Assembly: GCF_000308795.1 (NCBI RefSeq) | Contig: NZ_BAGK01000071.1 | Location: forward strand, 62,001-126,000 | Length of the DNA: 64,000 bases | Reading direction: 5' to 3' | DNA from: Nocardia thailandica NBRC 100428 | Lineage (GTDB): Bacteria > Actinomycetota > Actinomycetes > Mycobacteriales > Mycobacteriaceae | In this document: piece by piece, positions 26,069-35,376 of the stretch | Layout: every line of letters begins with the position of its first letter | Position numbering within the stretch: position 1 is the first letter of the stretch | Program-made: the position numbers and the translations under genes | The notes under the pieces: model-generated | Databases searched by the model: none | What the model was told of the DNA's origin: nothing | Seen by the model: the letters and a program-made list of their open reading frames with translations, nothing else

Positions 26069-29000
26069 ATCACCCCGTTCGTCTTCAGTGCCTCGACGAG
26101 CTCCGCCGGGTCGGCCGGGCAGATCGTCCAGCCCTGCTCGGTCATCGTAGGTGCGGCTTCGGGCTTCTCCAGGAGCACCCCGATGCGTGCCTCCAACCAG
26201 CCGATATCGATGACATCGCCACGATCGGTCTCCACGCCGAGTTCGGGCAGCGGGGCGCCGACGGCGGCCAGGCCGAGCAGCAGTTCCCGCTCACCATCGG
26301 AAATGGTGTCGTCGTAGAGCGCCTGCCATTCCGGGGTGAGACCGGCGGTCGTGGAATCGGGCCCTCGGTCCGGCACGGCGCTGTCGGCGACCAGCAGGCT
26401 GTGGGTAGTGACCATGTGATCGCCCAGCCCGAACCAGTTGGACAGGCGCAACCATTCCTTCCACGCCGCACCCTCCTGCAGCTCCAGCATGTCGTCGCGA
26501 TCGTCGAGCGCGAGGACCGCTTCGATGACCTTGCGGTCCTTCCGCAACGACGCCGTCACGGTCAATGGCCCGGCCGAGTAGGACCAGCAGGCGTGTTCAC
26601 CCGGGGCGAGCTGGGTGTCCTTGCCATCGAGGAGATCCAGAGCCCATCCGGCGATGGCCTCGTCGGTGCCGGAATGCCGGCCGTTGAGCATGAATATCAG
26701 CGGCAGCCAGCGGCCGACCGCGCTCCATTTCTCCCGGTCCGGATCCTGCATGAAGCTGATCAGCTGGGTGATCGGATCACTGCGCAGCAGATCGAAGATC
26801 CCTGGCTTCAGATTGGCATGCCCGATGGTGAATTTCGCGAGTTTGTCGGTGAACCACGCCGGCTGGACGGGCTGACTCGCCTGGAATCGCACGAGATCGT
26901 CGTGCCCGAACGACCACACCAGAACTCCACCCGAACGCAGGATGGCCCGCTTCCCGGTGTCGTCGGCGACACGGTTCTTCCCGGGAACAGCGTGGAAGCG
27001 GCGGCCGTCGGCGAAGATCGCGATGAGCGGGACATCCGGGTCGGCAGTGCGGAGCTGGAAGTCCGGCTTGCTGTTACCCATCAGCACCTGGGGTTCCAGC
27101 TGCCAGGTCCGGATCTTGGCACCGGGGAGTTTGATCGTCGCGGTGGGGCCGTAGGTGCCCGGCTTCTCGATGATCGTGGCGCCCATGGTGGTCAGGCGTT
27201 CGGTGAAGGCTCGGTAGAACTCCTTCTCCAGTGGCGATTCCGCGCTCCCGTTGGGCTTCGCCGGAGTCTCCTCGGTGATCGATGCCAGCCAGGCTTCCCT
27301 CTCGGGCTCGCCCTCCTGGCAACCGAGTAGATCATCGAGGATCTTCGCAGCGGTGACCCGGGAGACCTTGTCCAGCTCACGCGGCGGGGCGAACGGCAGC
27401 AAACACTTGTGACAGGCCAGCCGGTCGGTGCAAGTGCAGGCGCGCAGCACCCGGCGTGCCGCGGCAAGCGCCTCCCATACTCGCCCTGGGTCGGCGAAAT
27501 CGGCGAGATACCCGGTTCCACCAGGCACGGTGTCGTGGATGAGCAGGGCCCGCTGATTCGGCGCGTGGAGGGCGTCGGTGATGGTGGTGACGTCGAGATG
27601 CTCCGGTGAACCGCCGATCACCTGGCGCAGCCCGAGCAGGATGGCCGCGCTGAGGCTCGGATGCGCGAACGAGTCGTACTCGAGCCAGTTCGGCAGATGC
27701 AACAGCACCGCCTGGGTTCGCAGCGTGCGGGCCAGCGCGATCTCGCGGACGTGCTTCTCGTCGGCCGCCCGGCGGTACTTGCACCAGCTGCGATGCTCGT
27801 GCGGCTGGTTCTGTCCGGCGATCTTGTCAAGCTGTCCGCATCCCGAACACACGCGGAACAGCCCGCCGGTGGTAGTGTTGCCCGCGATGGAGCGTTTGCC
27901 GCCCTGCGATGTCCGTCTGCCCATGTTGATCCACCGGATGTCCATGCGCCGCAGATACTCCGCGCCGAAGTCCTGCTCGGCAACGAACCAGCGTTTGGTG
28001 GCGTTGCCCGGATCGATGTCGGCCGCGGTCAGAACGGTGAACGACTCCCGGCGCCGTTCGTCGCGGAGATCGGTGATGGCCGACTCGTCGCGCCGGACCT
28101 CCGCCGACACCTTCGCCAGCTCGACCACCTGCAACTGCTGACTGATGTCGGCAACCGCCGAGGTGTGACAGCGCGGGCACTGGATCGGCGGCGGGCTCTG
28201 ATCGGTGCCGTGGCTGATCCCGACCCAGCCGCAGGACGGACACATCCGCCAGGTCTCGATCGCGGACTCGCCCCCGCCGAGGTCGACCGCGTCGATCTCG
28301 ACCGCGAGACCTTGGGCGTAGAAGGTCGCACCCGGTGCGAGTTCGGTGAGCGCGACCCGCGAACCGCGCCGGTAGCTGGCGGTGTCCTCGGCATACTCGT
28401 TCGTGTCGGGATCGATCCAGGTGACCCCCACGTCGAGGGTGACCGCGTCGTCGAGCAGAGTGTAATTCGGCAGTACGCCATAGCGTTCGAGGACACCGAC
28501 CCAGTGCTCGGTCGTCAGATCGGCGATGGTGCGGGACAACAATCGCAGAGTGCCGCGAGCTGTGCGGAGGTCGCGCTTGTCCTCGTCGGTCGCCGCTGGT
28601 GAGTTGGCTCGCTGCTCGTACTCGGGGAGCGCGGCGTCGACCGCGGTGCGGCGATGCCGTAGCTCATCGACATCCCGGTTCCAGCGGTGCACCGCTTCGC
28701 GCAACAGCCGGGCGAGACCGCTGTGCTCACCCAGGCCGGGTGGTGTAGCCCACCGGCGCAGGGACTCGGCGGCCGGTTCGCTGAGCGTGCCGGTGAACTG
28801 GCGGAGGAACTCGTCGACCAGGAGGTCGGCGTCCTCGTCAGCGGTCTCGAGGAGCGTCCCCATCCAGGTCCCCTCATCGAAGCTCGACAGGACATTGGTG
28901 GCATTGCCCGGGTCTTCGGCCCCGGATGTGCGAGCGAGCCGGTCGATGATGTGCGCGATGTACTGGCGTTGGAGGATCTCCTCGGCGGTCAGGAACGTGG

Positions 29001-32000
29001 CCGGTGGCCGGACATCGCCCTGGATCACCGAAGTCGGATCGCCGAGTTTCGGCAGATGCTCGCCCCGGCCACGAACGAACGCGAGCGCCAGGGAGTTGCC
29101 GGTCAGGCGCCCGGCGCGGCCGACCCGCTGCAAGTACGACGAGACGGTGCGCGGCAGCGATCCGAGCATCACGGTGGACAAGTCGCCGATGTCGATGCCC
29201 ATCTCGAGCGTCGGTGTCGCGACCAGCACATTCGGCGCGGCCGGGTTGGTCGCGGTGGTCTTGAACTCGGTCTCGTACTCCAGCCGGGTCTTCGTCGGGA
29301 GCAGCGACGTGTGCTCCCGGGCGACGACCCGTTTCATCTCCGAGGTGTTGTACAGGCCGCGATAGAAGTTGTCGTGCTTGGGCGCCCGGTTGAGGGTGCC
29401 GGGGCAGCGGGTGAGCAGACACGGTGCTCCGTCGAGCTGATCGATGACGGTGGCGCTGCCCGGGGTCGGTGTCTGGCAGACATCGCAGACGAGCAGATAG
29501 CGCATCGCGGCCAGGCCGGCGTCATCGGGGATGCCCACGAGTACCGCGTCGTGGGTGAGTTGATAAGCAGTGAGCGACTTCTCGGTCTGCGTGGTGGTGA
29601 CGAGGCGTTCCTCGGCCAGCACTTCGAACAGGGCGCGTGCCAGAAAGCCACCCTCGTGCGGGGAGACGTCGAGGCACTGGGCCGCCCAGCGGGCATACCA
29701 GGAGGTCGATGCCGTGATCGGGTCGAACCCCTCGGGGATGACGCGGGCTCCGACCGCGGGGAAGGCCGGGGCGGGTCGCCCTTTCGGAAAGGCCGGCATG
29801 CCCTGACCTTTCGGTCGGCCACCCCACACCCAGCGCCGATTCGCGTCGCGCTGTATGTATTTCGTCAGCCATTCGTGCCTGATCGCGCCGCGCGTGCGCA
29901 TTCGTTCGGCGACACCACGAACCCAGTGGGTCACCGCCGTGGTGTCGGGCGCGGAGAACGCCAGCTGGTGTTCGGTGCGTTCGAGCGCCGCGGCGCCGAG
30001 CTGCGCGACCCGGTGCGGTGCACCGAGATCGACTTCGGCGACGACGCTGCCCGTCAGTTCGAGCGTACGGCCGAGCCGGGACTGCAACCCGAATTCGAGG
30101 TCGATATCGAACTGGACCCGTCGTGCGACATTCCGGGCCGCCGCGCGTCGCAGGGCTGCGGGCCGGTCCGGCTGCCAGAAAGCGGTGAACTCGTCGTGCT
30201 CGACGATATCGGGGGGCAGTAGCCGGTACCGGCGGCCCGGGTCCTCGCCGGCGCGTTTCAGCACTGCCGCGGTCAGCTCCGACAGGGTGAGCATCTGGGT
30301 GTCGTTCACCGTGTCGCCCAGTGCGCTGCGCAGTGTCGAACGCAGACTCAGGCTGTGCGACCGGGCTTGGACGAAGCCGGCGCGGTGCGCGGCATCCTGC
30401 ACACTGTCGGTGAAGACGAGGGCCTTCTTCTCCGCCTCGTCGAGCCGCGCGTCACCGAAGAGATTCGACAGTGCGACCGACAGCTGCGTCGCGATCGCGC
30501 TGCCCAGGAACCGGATCCCGTCCTCCGTACCGCAGGCCGGGCACAGATCTTTCACCGAATGATCGTCGGCTTCGGGTCCGCTCAGGCAGAGCACTGGAAG
30601 TACCCGCCCGTCCAGGAGCTCGGGGCTGTCGGAATCCGGGCGCTGATCGACGATCTCCCGTTCGTCGAGGCGGAACCACTGCAGTCCTTCCACCGGAGTG
30701 TCGAACTGTGCCTCGGTCGGCGCTGCGATCAGCGCACGGAATCGCGGCCCACCACCCGCGTGGTAGCCACGAATATCCTCGTCACTGGCATCGAGCGCAC
30801 TTCCGGTCGGTGCCAGCCGCACCCCCCAGCCGGACCGGCCGCAGTGCCTGCAATACACCGCGGGGAAGTACTCCGTTGTCACATCGTCGAGCTTGCCGTC
30901 GTCGAACCACCGGAACTGCGGTGTGACCGTCGCCGCTCTATCGACACGTGACAGTTCGCGAAGCCACAGGTGTACATCGACATTCAACGCCGAACGGCCG
31001 ACCTCGGCACGAAGGTGGGACAGGGCGGCGAAGAGATAGCCGAGATACCGTTCGCGCTGCTTCCTGCCGCGGGCGGGGTCCCGCTCACCGGTGTGTGCGG
31101 GCAGGGCCGTCACCGCGAGATCCTCGATGGCGCAGGCATCTTCGGCGTTCCGCAGCAACCGGGCGATGGTGCCGTGCCGCCTGGCCAGATCGAGCATCTC
31201 GGCTTCGCTCAGGCGATGCAGATCCGCCGCCGCTCGGTCGAACGTGTCGTCGATGTCCGACGTCCGCCGATAGAGGGTCGCGAGCACCGCGGCAGTGAGC
31301 CGCTTGTTCGAAACACCTTGTGCGGCGACCTGATTCAGTTCCCTGACGGCTTCGTCCACTACCGGCTCGATGGGGGAGAAGGTCCGGTCCAGCGCGGCGC
31401 CGCGCCGCTGCAGCCATTCCTGCGCCGTCAGCCGCGTCTCGCCGATCAGGGTCTCGGCATCGAACGTCTCACCGAACACCGTTCTGGCGAAATCGAGCAT
31501 CGTCTCGGGAGAGGAATCCTTCGAGCCGAGTGTCGCCGATGTCGCCACCGGTGTGATCTTGCCGAGCGGGCGTTCGCGATCCTCCTCGGTGACAGGCGAT
31601 CCGGGCTTCCAGTGCGCCTTGATCGTCAGCCCGAGTCTTCGCAACAACATCGCCACGTCGGTGCCCTGCGCTCCGTCATAGGTGTGGAACTCGTCGAGAA
31701 CCACGTACTGCAGAGAATCCGCCGACTGGCGCCACAGCGCGGCCCGGTCCGGGCGCAGCAGCATGTGATCGAGCATCTTGTAGTTGGTCAACAGGATGTC
31801 GGGTGGCGAATCGTGCATCAGCCGACGGTCGGTGATGAGCCCCGCCTCCGAGACCAGCGTCCGCCCGCCCGAGGACTGTTCTCCGGTGTACAGGCCGGCG
31901 GTGACCCCCGACAGTTCCGGATGGCCGGTGATCATCCGCGCCAGCCGCTGCTCCTGATCGTTGGCCAACGCGTTCATCGGATAGATGATCAGCGCCTTCA

Positions 32001-32400
32001 TCCCGTGCACACCGGACTTCTTGGCCCGCAGCACATGATCGAGGATCGGGATGAGGAACGACTCCGTCTTGCCGGAACCGGTGCCCGTGGTGACCAGCGT
32101 CGGCAACGGCCTGCGCTGGAACTTGGTCGACAGCCGCTCGAACGCCTTCGCCTGGTGCCCATAGGGCTCGAACGACCGCGGCCACCAGTCCAGATGCATC
32201 CCCCAATTGCCGACGGCCGCCGCGAACGGCAGCCACAACCGCACATACGGACCTTTGAACAACCCGTCCTGCGGGTGACCGATGAAGTCGGTGAGAGCGC
32301 CCTGGGTATCCGGATCGGTCAGCGCGAACGTCGTGGTCAGGTAGTCGGTCAATCCCTCCCGCAGCCGTTCGGCCTGCAGTGTCGGAAGCAGGGCCCCCAC
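26065..32400 (-). CDS. Giant DUF1998-type SF2 helicase, DruE-like
   Basis: A 2111-residue helicase from GTG 32398-32400 with a GAGGAG site. Near the N-terminus is a DEAD/DEAH core: PYGHQAKAFERL (Q-like motif), TGTGSGKT at 105-112, IIYPMNALANDQEQR, and VVLDEFHTYDG at 233-243. After a long insert with Cys pairs (YCRHCGRSGWG, LCPACGTEDG) come the second RecA lobe (TPTLEMGIDIGDL, YLQRVGRAGR) and a C-terminal MZB/DUF1998-type zinc site (CTCTDRLACHKCLLPF). The final 400 residues carry a further domain. Size and layout match DruE of the Druantia anti-phage system; DISARM DrmA/DrmB split similar domains over two genes. It leads an operon with two UvrD-type helicases. The family is firm; the Druantia assignment is tentative because no DruH, DruA-D or DruM/F/G partner is visible. 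Confidence 0.85.
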   Translation of the reverse strand: MGALLPTLQAERLREGLTDYLTTTFALTDPDTQGALTDFIGHPQDGLFKGPYVRLWLPFAAAVGNWGMHLDWWPRSFEPYGHQAKAFERLSTKFQRRPLPTLVTTGTGSGKTESFLIPILDHVLRAKKSGVHGMKALIIYPMNALANDQEQRLARMITGHPELSGVTAGLYTGEQSSGGRTLVSEAGLITDRRLMHDSPPDILLTNYKMLDHMLLRPDRAALWRQSADSLQYVVLDEFHTYDGAQGTDVAMLLRRLGLTIKAHWKPGSPVTEEDRERPLGKITPVATSATLGSKDSSPETMLDFARTVFGETFDAETLIGETRLTAQEWLQRRGAALDRTFSPIEPVVDEAVRELNQVAAQGVSNKRLTAAVLATLYRRTSDIDDTFDRAAADLHRLSEAEMLDLARRHGTIARLLRNAEDACAIEDLAVTALPAHTGERDPARGRKQRERYLGYLFAALSHLRAEVGRSALNVDVHLWLRELSRVDRAATVTPQFRWFDDGKLDDVTTEYFPAVYCRHCGRSGWGVRLAPTGSALDASDEDIRGYHAGGGPRFRALIAAPTEAQFDTPVEGLQWFRLDEREIVDQRPDSDSPELLDGRVLPVLCLSGPEADDHSVKDLCPACGTEDGIRFLGSAIATQLSVALSNLFGDARLDEAEKKALVFTDSVQDAAHRAGFVQARSHSLSLRSTLRSALGDTVNDTQMLTLSELTAAVLKRAGEDPGRRYRLLPPDIVEHDEFTAFWQPDRPAALRRAAARNVARRVQFDIDLEFGLQSRLGRTLELTGSVVAEVDLGAPHRVAQLGAAALERTEHQLAFSAPDTTAVTHWVRGVAERMRTRGAIRHEWLTKYIQRDANRRWVWGGRPKGQGMPAFPKGRPAPAFPAVGARVIPEGFDPITASTSWYARWAAQCLDVSPHEGGFLARALFEVLAEERLVTTTQTEKSLTAYQLTHDAVLVGIPDDAGLAAMRYLLVCDVCQTPTPGSATVIDQLDGAPCLLTRCPGTLNRAPKHDNFYRGLYNTSEMKRVVAREHTSLLPTKTRLEYETEFKTTATNPAAPNVLVATPTLEMGIDIGDLSTVMLGSLPRTVSSYLQRVGRAGRLTGNSLALAFVRGRGEHLPKLGDPTSVIQGDVRPPATFLTAEEILQRQYIAHIIDRLARTSGAEDPGNATNVLSSFDEGTWMGTLLETADEDADLLVDEFLRQFTGTLSEPAAESLRRWATPPGLGEHSGLARLLREAVHRWNRDVDELRHRRTAVDAALPEYEQRANSPAATDEDKRDLRTARGTLRLLSRTIADLTTEHWVGVLERYGVLPNYTLLDDAVTLDVGVTWIDPDTNEYAEDTASYRRGSRVALTELAPGATFYAQGLAVEIDAVDLGGGESAIETWRMCPSCGWVGISHGTDQSPPPIQCPRCHTSAVADISQQLQVVELAKVSAEVRRDESAITDLRDERRRESFTVLTAADIDPGNATKRWFVAEQDFGAEYLRRMDIRWINMGRRTSQGGKRSIAGNTTTGGLFRVCSGCGQLDKIAGQNQPHEHRSWCKYRRAADEKHVREIALARTLRTQAVLLHLPNWLEYDSFAHPSLSAAILLGLRQVIGGSPEHLDVTTITDALHAPNQRALLIHDTVPGGTGYLADFADPGRVWEALAAARRVLRACTCTDRLACHKCLLPFAPPRELDKVSRVTAAKILDDLLGCQEGEPEREAWLASITEETPAKPNGSAESPLEKEFYRAFTERLTTMGATIIEKPGTYGPTATIKLPGAKIRTWQLEPQVLMGNSKPDFQLRTADPDVPLIAIFADGRRFHAVPGKNRVADDTGKRAILRSGGVLVWSFGHDDLVRFQASQPVQPAWFTDKLAKFTIGHANLKPGIFDLLRSDPITQLISFMQDPDREKWSAVGRWLPLIFMLNGRHSGTDEAIAGWALDLLDGKDTQLAPGEHACWSYSAGPLTVTASLRKDRKVIEAVLALDDRDDMLELQEGAAWKEWLRLSNWFGLGDHMVTTHSLLVADSAVPDRGPDSTTAGLTPEWQALYDDTISDGERELLLGLAAVGAPLPELGVETDRGDVIDIGWLEARIGVLLEKPEAAPTMTEQGWTICPADPAELVEALKTNGVM

Positions 32401-32590
32401 GTATGCTCCTCGCGATATCTGCCGGCCGGTGGCCGGGTCCTCTCCCCACCAGAAGTGCCGCGCTGGTGTGTCGGCACGCGGCCGCTGTGTCGGATGCTAG
32501 CCGACCGATATGCCCGGACCTGCTGCGTTCTGGTAGATCCGAGGCTGTGTCGGGCGCGGGTTGGTCTTGATAGCGGACACGGTATCGGTA

Positions 32591-32640
32591 TGTTACCTTG
32601 GCAGTCAAGGGTTGACAAAGTTTTCAACTGCCCGTAGAGA
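32591..32640 (+). promoter_or_regulatory. Promoter of the TIGR04255 operon with shared motif, copy D
   Basis: TTGACA at 32612-32617 and TAGAGA at 32635-32640 are separated by exactly 17 bp. The -35 box is part of TTGACAAAGTTTTCAA (32612-32627), a copy of the shared motif that is nearly palindromic in this case. TGTTACCTT at 32591-32599 repeats an element seen at 10448. The site lies between the divergent giant-helicase and TIGR04255 genes. The rest of the 305-bp region (32401-32705) shows no further gene. Confidence 0.6.
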
Positions 32641-32682
32641 TGCAGCGCACGACTTTTGTTGGCAAGGGCGGGGGAACGCCTC

Positions 32683-32706
32683 CAGTGTGAACTACAGTGT
32701 GAAGTA
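32683..32706 (+). repeat. Tandem 12-bp repeat abutting a start codon
   Basis: CAGTGTGAACTA is followed directly by CAGTGTGAAGTA (11 of 12 identical), whose last base is the A of the ATG at 32706. There is no usual ribosome-binding sequence here, so the repeat replaces it. It could bind a regulator or influence translation. Confidence 0.45.
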
Positions 32707-33527
32707 TGGCGACGCCGAGACATCCTTTCGCTGTGCCGGAACCAGGCAGTGTTCCGTTGCGCGAAGCTCCGCTCGTTCGTGTGATCGGCCAGATCCGCTT
32801 TCCGAGTTTGACTCGGTTCGCTGCGGACGGTGACGAGATCGCCAAAGGGATCGCAGCCGATCTGGCAGAGCGTTACCCCATGATCCAGGTCGGCCAGGAG
32901 GTTGCCGAGATCCTGACAGCCAACGGTGTGGCGCAGGAGCCCAGATCCTCCCGAATCTGGAGGTTGACCAGCACGGACCGAAGCTGGCGAGTCTCGTTCA
33001 GCGGTTCGTTTCTGAGCGTCGACACGACGAGCTATTCACGAAGGGACGACTTCGTCGAGCGCCTCGTGGAGGCGTGGGCCACGTTGTCCGGACATGTCGA
33101 AGTTCCGTTCGTCGAACGTGTCGGAGTTCGATATGTCAATCAGCTGACGGACAAGGCGCGCATCGATCGGATTGCCGAGCTGATTCGTCCCGAAGTGCTC
33201 GGAGTAGCGTTCGCGCATCAACCGGACGAGGCTGCGCTGCAGTCCGCACTGACCGAGGCGCAGTACTCCTTCGCCGACGGTGCCGCTTTCGTTTCTCGCT
33301 GGGGCCTCCTGCCGCCCGGCTTTTCCGTGGATTCCGAGCTGGACGTTTTCGAGCATTCGACCTGGGTCCTCGATATGGACTCCTTCCAAGAATTCGGCCC
33401 GGGCAGCTACGACGGGGGCGACCTGAGTGAGGTCGCGGTGACGATGGCGCGCCGCGGCTACCAGTTCTTCCGGTGGACGGTGACGGCGGAAGGTCTGAAA
33501 GAATTCGGGAGCGACTATGGAGACTGA
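32706..33527 (+). CDS. TIGR04255-family protein
   Basis: A 273-residue soluble protein. The opening PLREAPLVRVIGQIRFPSL, then RSWRVSFSGSFLSVDTTSY, then PFVERVGVRYVNQL is the typical layout of the TIGR04255 family (strand, helix and the GVRYVN segment). The C-terminal half is a beta-rich domain ending YQFFRWTVTAEGLKEFG. The biochemical role of the family is unknown. Members are often found beside small HTH proteins and in defence or toxin-antitoxin contexts. It is first of three genes; the next start overlaps its 3' end by 11 bp. A good promoter with the shared motif lies 66-94 bp upstream. Third-position bias is lower than in neighbours, which suggests more recent acquisition. Confidence 0.8.
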   Translation: MATPRHPFAVPEPGSVPLREAPLVRVIGQIRFPSLTRFAADGDEIAKGIAADLAERYPMIQVGQEVAEILTANGVAQEPRSSRIWRLTSTDRSWRVSFSGSFLSVDTTSYSRRDDFVERLVEAWATLSGHVEVPFVERVGVRYVNQLTDKARIDRIAELIRPEVLGVAFAHQPDEAALQSALTEAQYSFADGAAFVSRWGLLPPGFSVDSELDVFEHSTWVLDMDSFQEFGPGSYDGGDLSEVAVTMARRGYQFFRWTVTAEGLKEFGSDYGD

Positions 33528-34158
33528 TCCCGGGGGAGAGGCAGCGGCACGCCCGGCGAAGCCGGGGCGTCACCGGGCAGCCGGTGCGACGTCGTCCTGG
33601 GCGTCGCGCAACTGGACGGTCGCCGCGCTGACCTTGTACACCTTTCCCACGGTTCTCACGGGAACAACGGCACGGGCAGAGCCACCGCCTCTGATGGATT
33701 CGGTGGTGACCAGTCGGACCGATTTCGGACTGCTGGAACCCACCGCGACGGCCGCGTCCGACGCTGTCGTGCCGGAGGCGGCGCCCGCGGTCGGAAAACG
33801 ATCAGATCGTGAAGAGGTTGCCTGGGTGAAGGACAACTCCGGACTGACCTGGGATCAACTGGGAAAGGTCTTCGGGGTCTCCCGGCGAGCAGTGCATATG
33901 TGGGCGAACGGCGGGCGGTTGAACGAGTCGAACGCCCAACGGCTGCGCGAGTTCTCGGCGATCGTGCAATCACTCGTCGCTGCTGCCCCCGGTGATGGCA
34001 CCGAGGCTACGCCCGAGTCGGTCCGTGCGCGTTTGCTCGAGATCGGGCCGCTGGGCCGCAGTATTGTCGGCGAATTTCGCTACCGGCGCACGAAAGGGCC
34101 GTCCTGGGGCGCACCGTTCGAGCCCGAGTACTTCATTGATGCTGTACGGGAAGGGTAG
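33517..34158 (+). CDS. HTH DNA-binding protein of the TIGR04255 operon
   Basis: A 213-residue protein whose ATG (33517) overlaps the end of the TIGR04255 gene by 11 bp. The first 100 residues are low in complexity, and part is mildly hydrophobic (WTVAALTLYTFPTVLTGTTA). Residues about 100-150 form an XRE-like helix-turn-helix: EEVAWVKDNSGLTWDQLGKV, then VSRRAVHMWANGGRLNESNA, then QRLREFSAIVQ. The C-terminus contains RYRRTKGPSWGAPFEPEYF. Proteins of this type beside TIGR04255 genes are likely regulators or DNA-targeting partners. Whether it binds the operator at 32612 is not known, but that site is the obvious candidate. Confidence 0.75.
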   Translation: METDPGGEAAARPAKPGRHRAAGATSSWASRNWTVAALTLYTFPTVLTGTTARAEPPPLMDSVVTSRTDFGLLEPTATAASDAVVPEAAPAVGKRSDREEVAWVKDNSGLTWDQLGKVFGVSRRAVHMWANGGRLNESNAQRLREFSAIVQSLVAAAPGDGTEATPESVRARLLEIGPLGRSIVGEFRYRRTKGPSWGAPFEPEYFIDAVREG

Positions 34159-34169
34159 GGCAGGGACCA

Positions 34170-35171
34170 GTGGCGCTCGGCGGCGGGGATCTCGATGGAA
34201 GTTCTTCCGGTGTCACAGGTTCCTCGGGAACCGCTGCTCTTGAACAACTGCCGGAACTGGGTGATGCGTGCCGAGCGTGGGCCCAAGGCGATGTCTTCGG
34301 CGGAGTCCCGACATTTGCCTTCGACCACCTCTGGCGGCCGCAGCAACGTAGTGAGCAGTCCGCTGCGATCGTGAGCCAGACCTGTGATGCTTCGCTGCCT
34401 AATCGGCGGATTGTTCAGATCGCACCGGTGGTGGAACTGACTGGCTCGATCGGGAAAGAGGCGTCGGCCGGTAAGCGTCCTCGGTATGTTCCACTGTCCG
34501 GCCTCGGACCGAGCCACTTCGTCGACCTCGAAGTGATCGTGTCGGTGGACAAGGCCGCATTACTGCAGAAGCCGCGGCGGCGTGGCCTGGTGAACGATCA
34601 GCACCGGCGGGAATTTGCGTTCGCGGTCGCGCGAAAGTTCGGGCGATTCGCGTTCCCCGACGAGGTGGTGCGCTGCTTCGAGCCGCTGGTCCACCTGCTG
34701 CAGAGGAAGGCACGCAAGGACACTACCTCGCTCGGCAAGGTGCTGGCAGGAGTACATTCGATCCGTATCCACTGTGAGGACTGGAGCAGAACGCCGTACG
34801 AGTTGACGCTGATCGTGCTCCTGGAGGCCGGTATTCTGCCGGCCGGTCCTGATGACTTCGACGAAGTTGTGGATCTTTCGTTTCTCGAAGGCCCTGCGGA
34901 AGAGCCGGTTTCGCTTCGCGTCGACAAGTATGTCGACTATCTGGCAAGCGCCTACCGCACCGAGGGCGAACGGCAAGCATGCTGGTACCTGCTCGCAGAC
35001 GGGTGGGCCGCACAATGCGAAAACGCAGCGTGGCTGGCCAGCTCGGACAGCATCATCGGCTCGGTTCGAGCCGAGGTCGACAGCGTGGACATCTTCCCCT
35101 ATTCCCGAGCGATGATCACCGAGGGGCTCGATCTCGACTACTTGTGCGACTCTCGAAAGACATTGACATAG
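34170..35171 (+). CDS. Uncharacterised protein with VSQTCD motif, third gene of the TIGR04255 operon
   Basis: A 333-residue protein from GTG 34170, 11 bp after the previous stop. The N-terminal part contains AAIVSQTCDASLPNRRIVQI, the signature of a family of small beta-rich proteins commonly annotated as hypothetical in defence regions, followed by RYVPLSGLGPSHFVDLEVIV. The C-terminal half is helical (RREFAFAVARKFGRFAFPDE; KVLAGVHSIRIHCEDW). No catalytic site is evident beyond the conserved Cys-Asp of the motif, which could be nucleophilic but is untested. Codon use is less GC-biased than the flanking operons. It converges with the TerD-HIRAN gene; the 205 bp between them (35172-35376) show nothing else clear. 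Confidence 0.7.
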   Translation: MALGGGDLDGSSSGVTGSSGTAALEQLPELGDACRAWAQGDVFGGVPTFAFDHLWRPQQRSEQSAAIVSQTCDASLPNRRIVQIAPVVELTGSIGKEASAGKRPRYVPLSGLGPSHFVDLEVIVSVDKAALLQKPRRRGLVNDQHRREFAFAVARKFGRFAFPDEVVRCFEPLVHLLQRKARKDTTSLGKVLAGVHSIRIHCEDWSRTPYELTLIVLLEAGILPAGPDDFDEVVDLSFLEGPAEEPVSLRVDKYVDYLASAYRTEGERQACWYLLADGWAAQCENAAWLASSDSIIGSVRAEVDSVDIFPYSRAMITEGLDLDYLCDSRKTLT

Positions 35172-35376
35172 CGGTCATTCTGATGCCGGGTCTGTTGTCG
35201 TCGATATCATCCCCTGATGAATAGGCGGACTGGCCGCTGTAGTTGGCGGCTGGATGTTCTGGGGGCGCCCTTCCCGCTCTCCGCAGGCACAGGCTGTCGT
35301 CGAGCCGGCGGGCGAATTCGGACCTCGCCTGTTCGATCGGGTGTGGGGTGTCAGCAGGGGCGGTGAGGGGCGGGTC

